The position numbers and the translations under genes were made by a program. Shown here in pieces: positions 39,476 to 48,523 of a DNA stretch of 64,000 bases. Location: contig CAVYMQ010000003.1 of assembly GCA_963769665.1 (NCBI GenBank), positions 186,001-250,000 on the forward strand, given 5' to 3'. Source of the stretch: JACCTU01 sp963769665 (lineage in GTDB: Bacteria; Actinomycetota; Thermoleophilia; Gaiellales; Gaiellaceae). How positions within the stretch are numbered: position 1 is the stretch's first letter; every line of letters starts with the position of its first letter. Under the pieces are notes generated by a model. It was not told the DNA's origin and made no database searches. It saw nothing but the letters and a program-made list of their open reading frames with translations.

Positions 39476-40488
39476 GGAAGGCGCGGCGACCAGCGCGCGG
39501 CGAGGAGTCCTGCGCCGAGGAGCAACCCGGCCGCCGCGAGCAGGAACGCGTACGTCACTTCCTTGTCGGCACTCTTGCGCCCGAGGTTCGAGCCGAGCTT
39601 CTCGTACGCGTCGTCGAGCGTCTCCGCGTCGCGCGCCTCGGTGAACTCGCCACCGGTCGTCTCCGCGATCGCTCGCAGCGTGACCGGGTCCGGCGGGACG
39701 GAGATTCGCTCCGAGCCGAAGGGGAAGAAGCCGCCGCCTCCGCCGCTGACGGTGCCGCTCGGCGTCCCCAGCGCGACCGTGTAGACCGGCATCGACGCCT
39801 CCTTCGCGAGCTGCGCGCCTTCGAGCGGCTGGAGCACGCCTTCGCGCTGCGCGCCGTCGGAGAGGAAGAGGATCGAGACGAGCTTCGAGCTCTCGTCGTC
39901 GCCGCCGGCCGGCGCCGTCTCCGCGTCGGCGCGGTCACGCTCCAGCGTCTCGCGGCCGACGTCGACGGCCAGGCTGAGCGCGTCGCCGATCGCGGTGCCG
40001 CCGAAGGTCGCGTAGTCGCCGAGGTTGTCGAGCGACACGCTCACCTGCTCGTGGTCGGTCGTCGGCGGGGAAGCGACCTGCGGCACTCCGGCAAAGACGA
40101 CCATCCCGATCCGCAGTCGTTCCGGAGCGCTATTGAGGAAGAGCCTGATCGCACGCTTCGCAGCGCCGAGCCGCGTCGGCTTGACGTCGCGCGCCTCCAT
40201 CGAGCGGGAGACGTCGAGCACGAGCACGACGGTGGCGCGGTCCTGAGGCACGAGGCCGCGCACGTGCGGGCGGGCGAAGCCGGCGACGAGCGCCGCGAGG
40301 GCCAGCAGGAGCAGAACGGGCGGCACGTACCGCCGCCACGCTCGGCGTCGTGCGACCTCGCGGAGAACCGCGAGGTTCGTGAAGCTCACCGCGTACCGAG
40401 CGCGCCGCCTCTGCAGCACGATGTAGAGCCAGGCGAGCAGCGGCAGTGCGAGCAGCGCGAGGAGCGCCCAGGGACGCTCGAAGGTCAT
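39472..40488 (-). CDS. BatA/B-like VWA-domain membrane protein
   Basis: 338 residues. Two N-terminal transmembrane helices (WALLALLALPLLAWLYIVL; PVLLLLALAALVAGFA), VWA domain with MIDAS VLDVSRSMEARDVKPTRL and FLSDGAQREGV, and a C-terminal helix (FLLAAAGLLLGAGLLAARW). Paralogue of the 41180 gene. Last gene in the MoxR operon; start ATGA-overlaps the secreted-protein gene. Such proteins form MoxR-VWA complexes that act as chaperones or stress factors. Confidence 0.93.
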   Translation of the reverse strand: MTFERPWALLALLALPLLAWLYIVLQRRRARYAVSFTNLAVLREVARRRAWRRYVPPVLLLLALAALVAGFARPHVRGLVPQDRATVVLVLDVSRSMEARDVKPTRLGAAKRAIRLFLNSAPERLRIGMVVFAGVPQVASPPTTDHEQVSVSLDNLGDYATFGGTAIGDALSLAVDVGRETLERDRADAETAPAGGDDESSKLVSILFLSDGAQREGVLQPLEGAQLAKEASMPVYTVALGTPSGTVSGGGGGFFPFGSERISVPPDPVTLRAIAETTGGEFTEARDAETLDDAYEKLGSNLGRKSADKEVTYAFLLAAAGLLLGAGLLAARWSPRLP

Positions 40489-41183
40489 CGGCCCATCCCC
40501 GCGCAGAGCGCGTGCACCTGGACGACGGCCCTGACGCGAAGCGAGACGTCGGCTCCGACGACGACCGCAACGCGGCCGCCGCGCACGGTCCGTCGGACGG
40601 AAACCGACGTCGCGACGGTCGAAGCCGGCGCGGTCTGCGTGTAGAAGCCGAGTGCATGCGAGGCGCCGACGAGACGTTCGTTGCGTGCGCAGCCCTGCGC
40701 ACCGCGTGTCGTCCGGCCGGCGAAGGCGTTCACCGTCCGCACGCGCCGTACGAGCGGACGCCCCGGGGGGAACACTGCGGGCCGCAGCGAGATCGTCGCG
40801 GGCGGACTACCGCCGCCGCCCGACGCGGGGATGCACCCGATGTGCGGGCGGAACGACGTCACCTGACGCGTGACGCCCGTGTAGAAGCCGTCGAAGACGG
40901 CGGAGGTCGAGGTCGTGATCCCGGGGTTGACGGGGCTCCCGAGCTTCCCCGGAAAGGTCACGTCGATCGCGCGGTGGCTGAGCTCGGCATCGAGCCCACC
41001 GATGATGTAGCTGCGTGGGCACGCGACCTGGTACTGCACGTGCCGCGTCGCCGGGACGATCACCCACGGCCCCGCGACGGGGACGCACACCATCAGGCCG
41101 CGGCACTCGTTCGTCGCGCGCGCCTCGCCTGCGCCCGCGAGCACCGTGGCGGTGCACGCAAGCACGACAATCGCGCGCCTCAC
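40485..41183 (-). CDS. Secreted Cys-rich protein with an internal duplication, in the MoxR operon
   Basis: 232 residues from GTG 41183. Signal peptide VRRAIVVLACTATVLAGAGE. Mature part has seven Cys. Two segments appear related: ACPRSYIIGGLDAELSHRAI (about 75-95) and GCARNERLVGASHALGFYTQ (about 165-185), each after a Val-rich strand. No family recognised. It lies between two VWA genes with 4-base overlaps at both ends, so it is made with them and probably works outside the membrane with the VWA domains. Role unknown. Confidence 0.75.
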   Translation of the reverse strand: MRRAIVVLACTATVLAGAGEARATNECRGLMVCVPVAGPWVIVPATRHVQYQVACPRSYIIGGLDAELSHRAIDVTFPGKLGSPVNPGITTSTSAVFDGFYTGVTRQVTSFRPHIGCIPASGGGGSPPATISLRPAVFPPGRPLVRRVRTVNAFAGRTTRGAQGCARNERLVGASHALGFYTQTAPASTVATSVSVRRTVRGGRVAVVVGADVSLRVRAVVQVHALCAGMGR

Positions 41184-42142
41184 GGGACCCTCCGGAACCA
41201 CGCCGTCGAGAGAGCCGCCCCGACGAGCAGGAACAACCCCGCGCCGGCGGAGAAGTAGTCGGTGATCTCGCGCTCTTCCTTGCGCGTTCCGAGTTGTGAG
41301 CCGAGCTCCTCGTACACCTTCTTCAGGTCGTCGGGGTCGGCGGCGGCGAAGAACTTCCCGCCGGACGCGCGTGCAACAGTGTCGAGCGCGCGGGGGTTGG
41401 CGGGAACGCGCGTGACCTCCTTGAAGCCGCCGACGAGCGTGCGCTCGATCGTGCCGTTCGGCGTCCCCAGCACCACGGTGTAGACCGGCGTGTTCAACGC
41501 GCGGGCGCGCCGCGCTGCAGCAGGTGCCTGGATCCGGCCAACAGTCTGCGCGCCGTCGGAGACGATGACGATCGCCGCGGGCGGCGGCCTGTCGCTCCGC
41601 TGGCCGGAACGTCGTGCCAGATCCACGGAGAGGCGGATCGCGTCGCCGAGCGCGGTGCCTTCGGCCGGCCTCAGCACGGTGAGCCCTTGCTCGAACGCGT
41701 CACGGTCGACGGTCGGCGGCACGACCGGGATGGCGCGGCCTGCGAACGACACGAGGCCGACGCGGAACTTCTCGGGGACGTCGCGGACGAACGCGCGCGC
41801 CGCTCGGCGTGCGGCCACGAGCCTCGTCGGTGGGACGTCCTTCGAGGTCATCGAGGTCGAGACGTCGATCGCGACCACGATCGTGGCCTCCTCACGCGGA
41901 ACCGAGACCGTCGCGTGCGGCCGTGCGACGCCGACGAGCATCGTCGAGAGCGCGAGCAGCAGCAAGGCCAGCGGAAGATGGCGCTTGCGTCCGACGGGTC
42001 GCGGGACGAGGTTCGGGAGCAGCGCCGGGTTCGCGAAGCGCTTCGCGAAGTCGTTGCGGCGGCGCTCGCGCCGAACGTAGAGGAAGACGAGCGCCGGCAC
42101 GACGAGCAACGCGAGCAGCGCGAGGGGCCACTCGAACGTCAC
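41180..42142 (-). CDS. BatA-like VWA-domain membrane protein
   Basis: 320 residues. Hydrophobic N-terminus (WPLALLALLVVPALVFLYV), second span (LPLALLLLALSTMLVGVA), VWA domain with MIDAS VAIDVSTSMTSKDVPPTRLV and IVIVSDGAQTVG, C-terminal anchor (AGAGLFLLVGAALSTAWF). GTG start overlaps DUF58 gene stop; stop overlaps the secreted-protein gene start. The conserved MoxR-DUF58-VWA order marks it as BatA. Confidence 0.93.
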   Translation of the reverse strand: MTFEWPLALLALLVVPALVFLYVRRERRRNDFAKRFANPALLPNLVPRPVGRKRHLPLALLLLALSTMLVGVARPHATVSVPREEATIVVAIDVSTSMTSKDVPPTRLVAARRAARAFVRDVPEKFRVGLVSFAGRAIPVVPPTVDRDAFEQGLTVLRPAEGTALGDAIRLSVDLARRSGQRSDRPPPAAIVIVSDGAQTVGRIQAPAAARRARALNTPVYTVVLGTPNGTIERTLVGGFKEVTRVPANPRALDTVARASGGKFFAAADPDDLKKVYEELGSQLGTRKEEREITDYFSAGAGLFLLVGAALSTAWFRRVP

Positions 42143-43068
42143 CGCGGACGGCCTCCGCGCAGGAACACCGCGAGCGCACGCAGCCAGTCACCCTGCGTCG
42201 AGACGACGACGTGCCGCACGCCGAGCGCCGCGAGCGTTCGGGCGAGACCGCTGCGCTCCTGGGCTGCGGCTTCGACGAAGCGGGACCGAAGCTTTGCGTC
42301 GCGCGTGTCGACCCGCAGCTGGTCGCCCGTCTCGGGATCGACGAGCCACAGATCGCCGACGTTCGGCAGCTCCTCCTCGCGCGGGTCGCGGACCTCGACC
42401 GCGATCACGTCGTGGCGACCGGCCAGCTGCAGCAACGGGCTGCGCCAGTCGAAGGGGCCACGGAAGTCGGAGACGACGACCACGAGCGAGCGCTGCCGCG
42501 CCAGCGCGCCCGTGCGCAGGAACGCCTCGCCGAGCGACGTCGCGCCGTTCGCCTCGGTGTCTTCGTCCGCGCGAAGCGTCCGCAGCAGGCCGATCAGCCC
42601 GCCCCGACCCTGGCGAGGCGGTTCCGACCGCGGGTCCGTTCCCCCGAACGTGACGATCCCGAGCCGGTTGCCGCGCCGCGTGGCGACGTGGCCGACGGCG
42701 AGCGCGACACCCTCCGCCACGTCCGCTTTGCGCCGGTCGGCCGTGCCGAACTGCATCGACGGTGACGTGTCGAGCACGAGCCACGTCACCATCACGCGCT
42801 CCGCGAGCTGCACCCGCACGTGCGCCTGCCCCGTCCGCGCGGTCACGTTCCAGTCGAGCTGACGCGGATCGTCGCCCGGCGCGTACGGACGAATCTGCGC
42901 GAGCTCCGTGCCAGGGCCGAGCAGCACCGAGCGATAGTCGCCCGCGAGCATCCCCTCGACCCGACGCCCGATCGTGACGTCGAGCGCACGCAGCAGCGCG
43001 TCCGGCATGGTGCCGGGCCCCGGGCGATCCGGGGTGGGCTCTGCGCGAAGGGCGCGGAGGATCGTCAC
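42139..43068 (-). CDS. DUF58 protein of the MoxR-BatA operon
   Basis: 309 residues from GTG 43068, overlapping the moxR stop (GTGA). Core motif LAQIRPYAPGDDPRQLDWNV followed by TARTGQAHVRVQ defines DUF58; a VWA-like stretch VTWLVLDTSPSMQFG comes next. DUF58 proteins accompany MoxR ATPases and are thought to be their substrates or adaptors. ATG 43008 is an alternative start. Confidence 0.92.
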   Translation of the reverse strand: MTILRALRAEPTPDRPGPGTMPDALLRALDVTIGRRVEGMLAGDYRSVLLGPGTELAQIRPYAPGDDPRQLDWNVTARTGQAHVRVQLAERVMVTWLVLDTSPSMQFGTADRRKADVAEGVALAVGHVATRRGNRLGIVTFGGTDPRSEPPRQGRGGLIGLLRTLRADEDTEANGATSLGEAFLRTGALARQRSLVVVVSDFRGPFDWRSPLLQLAGRHDVIAVEVRDPREEELPNVGDLWLVDPETGDQLRVDTRDAKLRSRFVEAAAQERSGLARTLAALGVRHVVVSTQGDWLRALAVFLRGGRPR

Positions 43069-44063
43069 GCCGCGCTCATCCGCCCGAGGTCGAGCTGGGG
43101 CAGCGGCACGGTCGCCAGCACGCTCTCGAGGATGCTGTCGGCGGTCACCCCCTCCGCCAGTGCCTGGTACGTGAGCACGAGGCGATGCCGAAGCGCGTCC
43201 TTCGTCAGCGCCTGCACGTCCTCGGCGAGCGCGTAGTCGCGCCCGCGGACGACCGCGAGTGCGCGCGCCGCCTGCACGAGGCTGATCGGACCGCGCGGGC
43301 TGACGCCGTACGCGACGTAGTCGCGCAGGTGGTCGACCGGCTGCCGCGTCGCGGTCGCGACGTCCACCGCGTAGCTGATCAGCGACGGGTCGACGTACAC
43401 CTGGCGCACCGTCTCCTGGAGCGCCTTCAACTCGTCGAGCGTCAGCGCCTCTCGCAGCTCCGGAGCATCCTCGAGCTGTCGCTGCACGATCGTCAGCTCC
43501 TCGTCGTGTTCGGGATAGCCGATCAGCACCTTGAGCATGAAGCGGTCGACCTGCGCCTCCGGCAATGGATACGTGCCTTCGGACTCGATCGGGTTCTGCG
43601 TCGCCATCACGAGGAACGGCGAGGGCACCGGATACGTCGCGTGGCCGATCGTCACCTGGCGCTCCTGCATCACCTCGAGCAGCGCGGACTGCACCTTCGC
43701 CGGCGCGCGGTTGATCTCGTCCGCGAGCAGGAAGTTGCAGAAGACCGGCCCGAGCTCGGTGTCGAACGAGCCCGCGTCCGGTCGGAAGATCCTCGTGCCG
43801 ACGAGGTCGGAGGGAACGAGGTCGGGCGTGAACTGCACGCGCGAGAACGTCCCGCCGAGCACGCTCGCGGCGGTCTTGATCGTCAGCGTCTTCGCGAGGC
43901 CGGGCACGCCCTCGAGCAGGAGGTGGCCCTGGGAGAGCAGGCACACGAGCACCCGCTCGAGCATCGCGTCCTGGCCGGCAATGACGCGGCGGATCTCGAA
44001 CAGGGCCTGCTCGAGCCGCTCCTTCGCCTCGGCGGGGGTCGGTGCGGGTGCCTCTGCGGCCAC
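43065..44063 (-). CDS. MoxR-family AAA+ ATPase
   Basis: 332 residues. Walker A EGVPGLAKTLTIKT, Walker B LLADEINRAPAKVQSALLEV, sensor MATQNPIESEGTYPLPEAQV, and the C-terminal helical lid. MoxR ATPases remodel or activate VWA-domain partners. GTG start with GAAGGAGCG upstream. First gene of a five-gene operon with 4-base overlaps throughout. Confidence 0.95.
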   Translation of the reverse strand: MAAEAPAPTPAEAKERLEQALFEIRRVIAGQDAMLERVLVCLLSQGHLLLEGVPGLAKTLTIKTAASVLGGTFSRVQFTPDLVPSDLVGTRIFRPDAGSFDTELGPVFCNFLLADEINRAPAKVQSALLEVMQERQVTIGHATYPVPSPFLVMATQNPIESEGTYPLPEAQVDRFMLKVLIGYPEHDEELTIVQRQLEDAPELREALTLDELKALQETVRQVYVDPSLISYAVDVATATRQPVDHLRDYVAYGVSPRGPISLVQAARALAVVRGRDYALAEDVQALTKDALRHRLVLTYQALAEGVTADSILESVLATVPLPQLDLGRMSAA

Positions 44064-44112
44064 GGCGGCGCTCCTTCGGTCGAGGGGGAACCCCTAAAGG
44101 AACCAGAAGAAG

Positions 44113-45336
44113 CTAAGACTTGGCTGAGAGAACGCTTAGACCGAGCAGGCCGGCGAGGCTCTCCTGGTCGCCAACGAGTCCCGCGAGGGCATCGAGCGAC
44201 TCGTCGACCGCCGTCGCGAAGCGCTCCGGGCCGCCGAACCGCTCCAGGGTCTCGGGCGGGAGGAACTTGAGCAGGAGCGCCGATGTTCCCGGCGGGAGGG
44301 CCGCGAAGTGGACGGTCAGGACCCCGTGGTCGCGCAGGAGCAGCATCGCCAGCGCGGCGGTCGCCTCGTAGGGGGCGATCGTGCTCTCGACGCCGCCCCG
44401 CGCGCAGGCCTCGTCGAGCACGTCCTCGCCCTCGAGCTTCACGGCGACCGGCGTGCGCGCGACCCACGGGAAGCGCGCCTCGAGAGCGTCGGCCAGCGCC
44501 ATCGTCGAGTCGACGAGCTCGCGCACCCGCTCCGGCCGGTACTGCTCGAGCGAGCGGACGACCGCCGGATAGAGCATCGGCCGCGCCTCGAGACCGAGCT
44601 CGACGCCGCGTGCGCGGATCCGTCCCACGAGCTCCGCCCGCCCGGCGAGCAGGCCGAGCCGAGGTCCCGTCGTGCCGTACTTGTCGAGACCCGTCGCGCC
44701 CGCGACCGCGCCGAGCTCGAGCGTGCGCGGTTGCCCGAACACCGCAGGGCCGACGCGCGCGCCCCCGGCGTCGTCGACGAACAACGGAAGGCCGCGTCGC
44801 TCGACCTCCGCGACGATCGCCTCGAGCTCGTCGGCGCCGAGCGCCTCGTACGAGACCGCGAGCCGGGTCAGGACGACGAGCTGCGGATTGCGTTCGAGAT
44901 GCGCGGCGAACTCGTCGTAGCCGGTCGTGTCGATGAGCTCGCCCCCCGCCAGCTTGACGGCGCGCACGACGACGGGGTGCGAGTAGCGCGCGGAGACTCC
45001 GAGCACCGTGTCGCCCGGGCGGACGAGGATCTGCATCGCCGCGACGATTGCCGCGGTCAGCCGGTTCGCGACGAAGACGTCGTCGCGCTCGGGATCGCCG
45101 CCGAGGTGCTCGAGCGCGAGCTCGGTCAGCCGCTCGCCGAACAGCGCAGGCGCGAGGTCGTCGTCGAGCACCGACGTGTCGGCGTCACCGAGGTCGAGCG
45201 AGCGCTCGAGCCCGCTGAAGTTGAAGAGCGTGCCGTCGCCGTGGCGGCGCTCGACGATCCGCCAGGCCGCTCGCAGCTTCGCCATGTCCGCTGCCGTGTC
45301 GGGCAGCAGGCTGCCGCGCTCGTACGGGAGGCTCAC
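44113..45336 (-). CDS. PLP-dependent enzyme (SelA/aminotransferase-like) in an amino-acid transporter operon
   Basis: 407 residues, fold type I PLP enzyme. FVANRLTAAIVAAMQILVRP and GDTVLGVSARYSHPVVVRAV form the cofactor-binding part; FVDDAGGARVGPAVFGQP holds the Asp; GATGLDKYGTTGPRLGLLAG carries the probable Schiff-base Lys. The best match I can name is the SelA-like/D-glucosaminate lyase-type group. Overlap with the last permease gene (GTGA) couples it to amino acid uptake, so it may process the imported compound. Exact reaction unknown. Confidence 0.78.
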   Translation of the reverse strand: MSLPYERGSLLPDTAADMAKLRAAWRIVERRHGDGTLFNFSGLERSLDLGDADTSVLDDDLAPALFGERLTELALEHLGGDPERDDVFVANRLTAAIVAAMQILVRPGDTVLGVSARYSHPVVVRAVKLAGGELIDTTGYDEFAAHLERNPQLVVLTRLAVSYEALGADELEAIVAEVERRGLPLFVDDAGGARVGPAVFGQPRTLELGAVAGATGLDKYGTTGPRLGLLAGRAELVGRIRARGVELGLEARPMLYPAVVRSLEQYRPERVRELVDSTMALADALEARFPWVARTPVAVKLEGEDVLDEACARGGVESTIAPYEATAALAMLLLRDHGVLTVHFAALPPGTSALLLKFLPPETLERFGGPERFATAVDESLDALAGLVGDQESLAGLLGLSVLSAKS

Positions 45337-46019
45337 GCGACCAGCTTACGTTCGAGGTAGGCCGCGAGCCGCGTCAACGGGAAGCAGATCAGGAAAAACA
45401 CGACCATCACCGCGCCGTAGATCTCGATCGCGTGGATCTCGAACTGGCCCGAGGGCGGCGGCGCGGCAAGCCGCTCGACCGACCGCTCGGCCGACTCGAG
45501 CAGCTCGTTGGCACCGATGATCTGCGCGAGCGTCGAGTTCAGGATGATCCCGACGAGCAGGGTGACGAGCGGCGGAATGAGGCGTCGAAGGGCCTGCGGG
45601 AGGATCACGTACACGTGCCTGCCGACCCAGCCGAAGCCGAGCGCGGACGCAGCTTCGTGCTGCTCGCGCGGGATCGACTGCACCGCGCCGCGCGTCGCCT
45701 CGGCGACCTGTGCGCTCCCCCAGAGCGTCAAGCCGATCGTCGCGGCGGTAAACGGGTCGAATTCGAACTGGTCAGCGATCAGGGGGCCGAGGAAGAAGAT
45801 CATGAAGAGCGTCACGATGATCGGCAGGCCCCGCCAGACCTCGATGTAAAAACGGATCAGCCAGCGGGTCGGCCAGAAGCGGATTGTGAGCAGCGTGCCG
45901 AGCACGACGCCGATCACCGTGCTCGCGACGACTGAGATCACCGCGATCCGAAGCGTGCCCCTCAGGCCCTCCTGGAACATGTAACGCGCAACGGGCTCGA
46001 CCCAGTCGGGAAGGCTCAT
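45333..46019 (-). CDS. Polar amino acid ABC transporter permease (2)
   Basis: 228 residues, five or so spans and the EAA-type motif EQHEAASALGFGWVGRHVYV followed by ILPQALRRLIPPL. ATG follows the stop of permease 1 directly (TAGATG). Forms the heteromeric channel with it. Confidence 0.95.
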   Translation of the reverse strand: MSLPDWVEPVARYMFQEGLRGTLRIAVISVVASTVIGVVLGTLLTIRFWPTRWLIRFYIEVWRGLPIIVTLFMIFFLGPLIADQFEFDPFTAATIGLTLWGSAQVAEATRGAVQSIPREQHEAASALGFGWVGRHVYVILPQALRRLIPPLVTLLVGIILNSTLAQIIGANELLESAERSVERLAAPPPSGQFEIHAIEIYGAVMVVFFLICFPLTRLAAYLERKLVA

Positions 46020-46712
46020 CTAGCGCTCCTCCGGCAGTGCCAGGTGTGTCTCGAGCTGGCGGATGGCGATCGAGAGCGACCAGACGAGCGTGAGGTAGAC
46101 GACGGCGAGCACCGTGAACGTCTCGGCGGTCTCGAGCGTCAGGGCGTTCACCTGCAGCGCGACGGTGGTCAGCTCCGGGTAACTGATCACGTAGAGCAGC
46201 GCGGTGTTCTTCAGGACCGCGATGTACGTGTTGATCGACGATGGGAGGGCGATCCGGCCGCCGATCGGCAGCGTCACGTTGAAGAAGGTCGCGAGCCTGC
46301 TGAACCCGAGTGCGAGCCCTGCCTCGCGAAAGCGGTGCGGGACGGCTTCGAAGCCGGCGCGAAAGTTCTCGGTGTTGAACGCGCCGCCCCAGATCATCAC
46401 CGAGAGCCAGGCGACCGTGAAGGCGTCGAGCCGCACGCCCGGCCAGGGGCCGATCGGCTGCGGCAGCGCGAAGTAGAGGAAGAAGATCTGGACGAGGATC
46501 GGCGTGTTCCGGACGACCTCGACGTAGACCGCGGCGATCTGGCTGAAGACCGGAACCCTGTGCGCGCGCGCCGCGCCGAGCACGGCTCCGATCACGAAGG
46601 CGCCCACGATCGCGATCGCGGACACGAGCAGCGTCCGGCCGAGACCTTTGAGCAGCGGCTCCCAGTTCTCGGAGACGAACGACCAGAGGTCGTACGTGAT
46701 CCCGACGACCAT
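46020..46712 (-). CDS. Polar amino acid ABC transporter permease (1)
   Basis: 230 residues; HisM/GlnP-like with VEVVRNTPILVQIFFLYFAL and the cytoplasmic loop HRFREAGLALGFSRLATFFN. The ATG lies 5 bases after a 15-bp hairpin (46718-46750), which may limit its translation or transcription. Confidence 0.95.
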   Translation of the reverse strand: MVVGITYDLWSFVSENWEPLLKGLGRTLLVSAIAIVGAFVIGAVLGAARAHRVPVFSQIAAVYVEVVRNTPILVQIFFLYFALPQPIGPWPGVRLDAFTVAWLSVMIWGGAFNTENFRAGFEAVPHRFREAGLALGFSRLATFFNVTLPIGGRIALPSSINTYIAVLKNTALLYVISYPELTTVALQVNALTLETAETFTVLAVVYLTLVWSLSIAIRQLETHLALPEER

Positions 46713-46717
46713 CTAGC

Positions 46718-46750
46718 AGGGGAGCGGCCGCACCGTGCGGCCGCTCCCCT
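46718..46750 (-). promoter_or_regulatory. 15-bp hairpin between binding-protein and permease genes
   Basis: AGGGGAGCGGCCGCA and its complement flank a three-base loop. It lies 12 bases after the binding-protein stop and 5 before the permease ATG. Without a T tract it probably acts as an mRNA stabiliser/attenuator that raises binding protein over permeases, and it may cover the permease RBS. Confidence 0.75.
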
Positions 46751-46762
46751 CCCTCATTCCTA

Positions 46763-47680
46763 CTACGGGCAGACCGTCTCCACGGCGGGCGCGGACGCCG
46801 GCGCGTAGCCGAAGGTCGCCTTCGGGCGCAGGATGTTCTTCGAGAATGCAGGCACGAAGCGCGCCGGCACGTTGTTGCGCAGGATCTGCATGAACTGATC
46901 CTTCTGCTTCATGAGCGTGAGCCGGGAGTTCACCCATTGCGTGAGCGCGGTGTTCCCCTGCCTGATCCCGATTCCATAAGGGAGAAACAGGAACAGGTCG
47001 TTCGTCAGCTTCGAGCTCGGGTCGGCGGCTGCGATCCCGACGAGCACCGTGTCGTCGAACATGATCGTGTCCGCGCGGCCCTGGTTGAACGCGATCGCGG
47101 CGTTCGTGAAGTTGTCCGTCACGATCAGGTTCGTGCTCGTGAAGCACTTCCGGACCCAGCGGTCGTAGATCGAGCCGCTCGTGGTCACGACCGTGCGGCC
47201 GCCCAGGGTGCCCAGGCCGGTGATCGGCGAGTTGTTCTTGACGAGCAGCCGGCCCGTCGCCTGATAGTACGCACGCGAGAAGTCGATCCGCGTGTCACGG
47301 TCGCGTGTGTAGGTGAACGTTGCGATCACCATGTCCACCCGTCCCGTGGTCAACGACGGCTCGCGCGCCGGGGTCGGCGTGCAGACGAAGGTGACCCGGT
47401 TCGGCCGGCCGAACGCGTAACGCGAGAACCACCGGGCGACCTCCACGTCGAAGCCGGCGTTCTCGCCGCGAACGTTGATGTAGCCGAACGGCGGTGCGTC
47501 GCACTTGACACCGATCACGAAGCGCTTGCGGGCCTTGATGTTCGACGGCAGCCCCGGAAGCTTCGCGTTCTGCGCGACGGGCGACGCCGGAGCAGACCCC
47601 GATGTGGCCGCAACTCCGAGCGTGGTCACCACCGCAGCCGCGACGGTCGCAAGGACCATCACGACGATGAGCTTCTTCAT
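46763..47680 (-). CDS. Amino acid ABC transporter substrate-binding protein
   Basis: 305 residues with a signal peptide (MKKLIVVMVLATVAAAVVTT). Bacterial solute-binding family 3: FVIGVKCDAPPFGYINVRGE, GFDVEVARWFSRYAFGRPNR, VDMVIATFTYTRDRDTRIDF. No lipobox Cys is visible at the cleavage region, so it may be free or held otherwise. Substrate probably glutamate/glutamine-like, not certain. Confidence 0.93.
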   Translation of the reverse strand: MKKLIVVMVLATVAAAVVTTLGVAATSGSAPASPVAQNAKLPGLPSNIKARKRFVIGVKCDAPPFGYINVRGENAGFDVEVARWFSRYAFGRPNRVTFVCTPTPAREPSLTTGRVDMVIATFTYTRDRDTRIDFSRAYYQATGRLLVKNNSPITGLGTLGGRTVVTTSGSIYDRWVRKCFTSTNLIVTDNFTNAAIAFNQGRADTIMFDDTVLVGIAAADPSSKLTNDLFLFLPYGIGIRQGNTALTQWVNSRLTLMKQKDQFMQILRNNVPARFVPAFSKNILRPKATFGYAPASAPAVETVCP

Positions 47681-48489
47681 CCAACCCCTCCTTGTGCCTC
47701 GATTGACAACTCCTCCAGTGAATCCGCCAACTGGAGAGTGCGGCGTAGGAATCTCCGCGTCCTCTCCTCTCTAGGACGATCGAGCACGTCGAGAGGTTTG
47801 CCCTCCTCGACGATCCGCCCTTCGTCCATGAAGATCAAACGGTCGCCCACCTCGCGGGCGAACTGCATCTCGTGGGTGACGACCAGCATCGTCATCCCGT
47901 CGCGCGCCAGGTCGCGCATGACGACCAGCACCTCCCCGACGAGCTCGGGGTCGAGCGCCGACGTGACCTCGTCGAAGAGCATCACGTGGGGGCGCATCAC
48001 GAGCGCGCGCGCGATCGCGACCCGCTGCTGCTGCCCGCCCGAGAGCTGATGCGGGTAGCTCTGCGCCTTGTCCTCGAGCCCCACCCGCGCGAGGAGCTCC
48101 TCGGCACGCCGCTCCGCCTCGGCGCGGTCCATCTTCTTGATCCTTCGCGCGGCGAGTGTCAGGTTGTCCATCACCTTCAGGTGCGGAAAGAGGTTGAACT
48201 GCTGGAAGACGATCCCGATGCGCTGCCGCACCTCGGGGAGCGACACGCCCTTTCGCGTCAGCTCTTGGCCCTCGAAGAAGATGCGCCCGCTGTCGACCGG
48301 CTCGAGCAGGTTGACGCAGCGGAGCAGCGTGCTCTTCCCGCTACCGCTCGGCCCGATGACCACGAGCACCTCGCCCGAGGCGACCTCGAGGTCGATCCCG
48401 TCGAGAACGAGATTGTCGCCGAAGCTCTTGCGCACGCCCTCCAGGCGCACGACCGGCTCGGCCGAAGGTTCCGCAGCGGGTTCGGCCAC
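47677..48489 (-). CDS. Polar amino acid ABC transporter ATP-binding protein
   Basis: 270 residues. Walker A GPSGSGKSTLLRCVNLLEPV, signature LSGGQQQRVAIARAL, Walker B VMLFDEVTSALDPELVGEVL, His switch VVTHEMQFAREVGDR. GlnQ/HisP type. First gene of the operon; its stop overlaps the binding-protein ATG (ATGA). Confidence 0.96.
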   Translation of the reverse strand: MAEPAAEPSAEPVVRLEGVRKSFGDNLVLDGIDLEVASGEVLVVIGPSGSGKSTLLRCVNLLEPVDSGRIFFEGQELTRKGVSLPEVRQRIGIVFQQFNLFPHLKVMDNLTLAARRIKKMDRAEAERRAEELLARVGLEDKAQSYPHQLSGGQQQRVAIARALVMRPHVMLFDEVTSALDPELVGEVLVVMRDLARDGMTMLVVTHEMQFAREVGDRLIFMDEGRIVEEGKPLDVLDRPREERTRRFLRRTLQLADSLEELSIEAQGGVG

Positions 48490-48523
48490 TGCAGTCCTTC
48501 TACCACGGAAGGTGGGGAGACTT

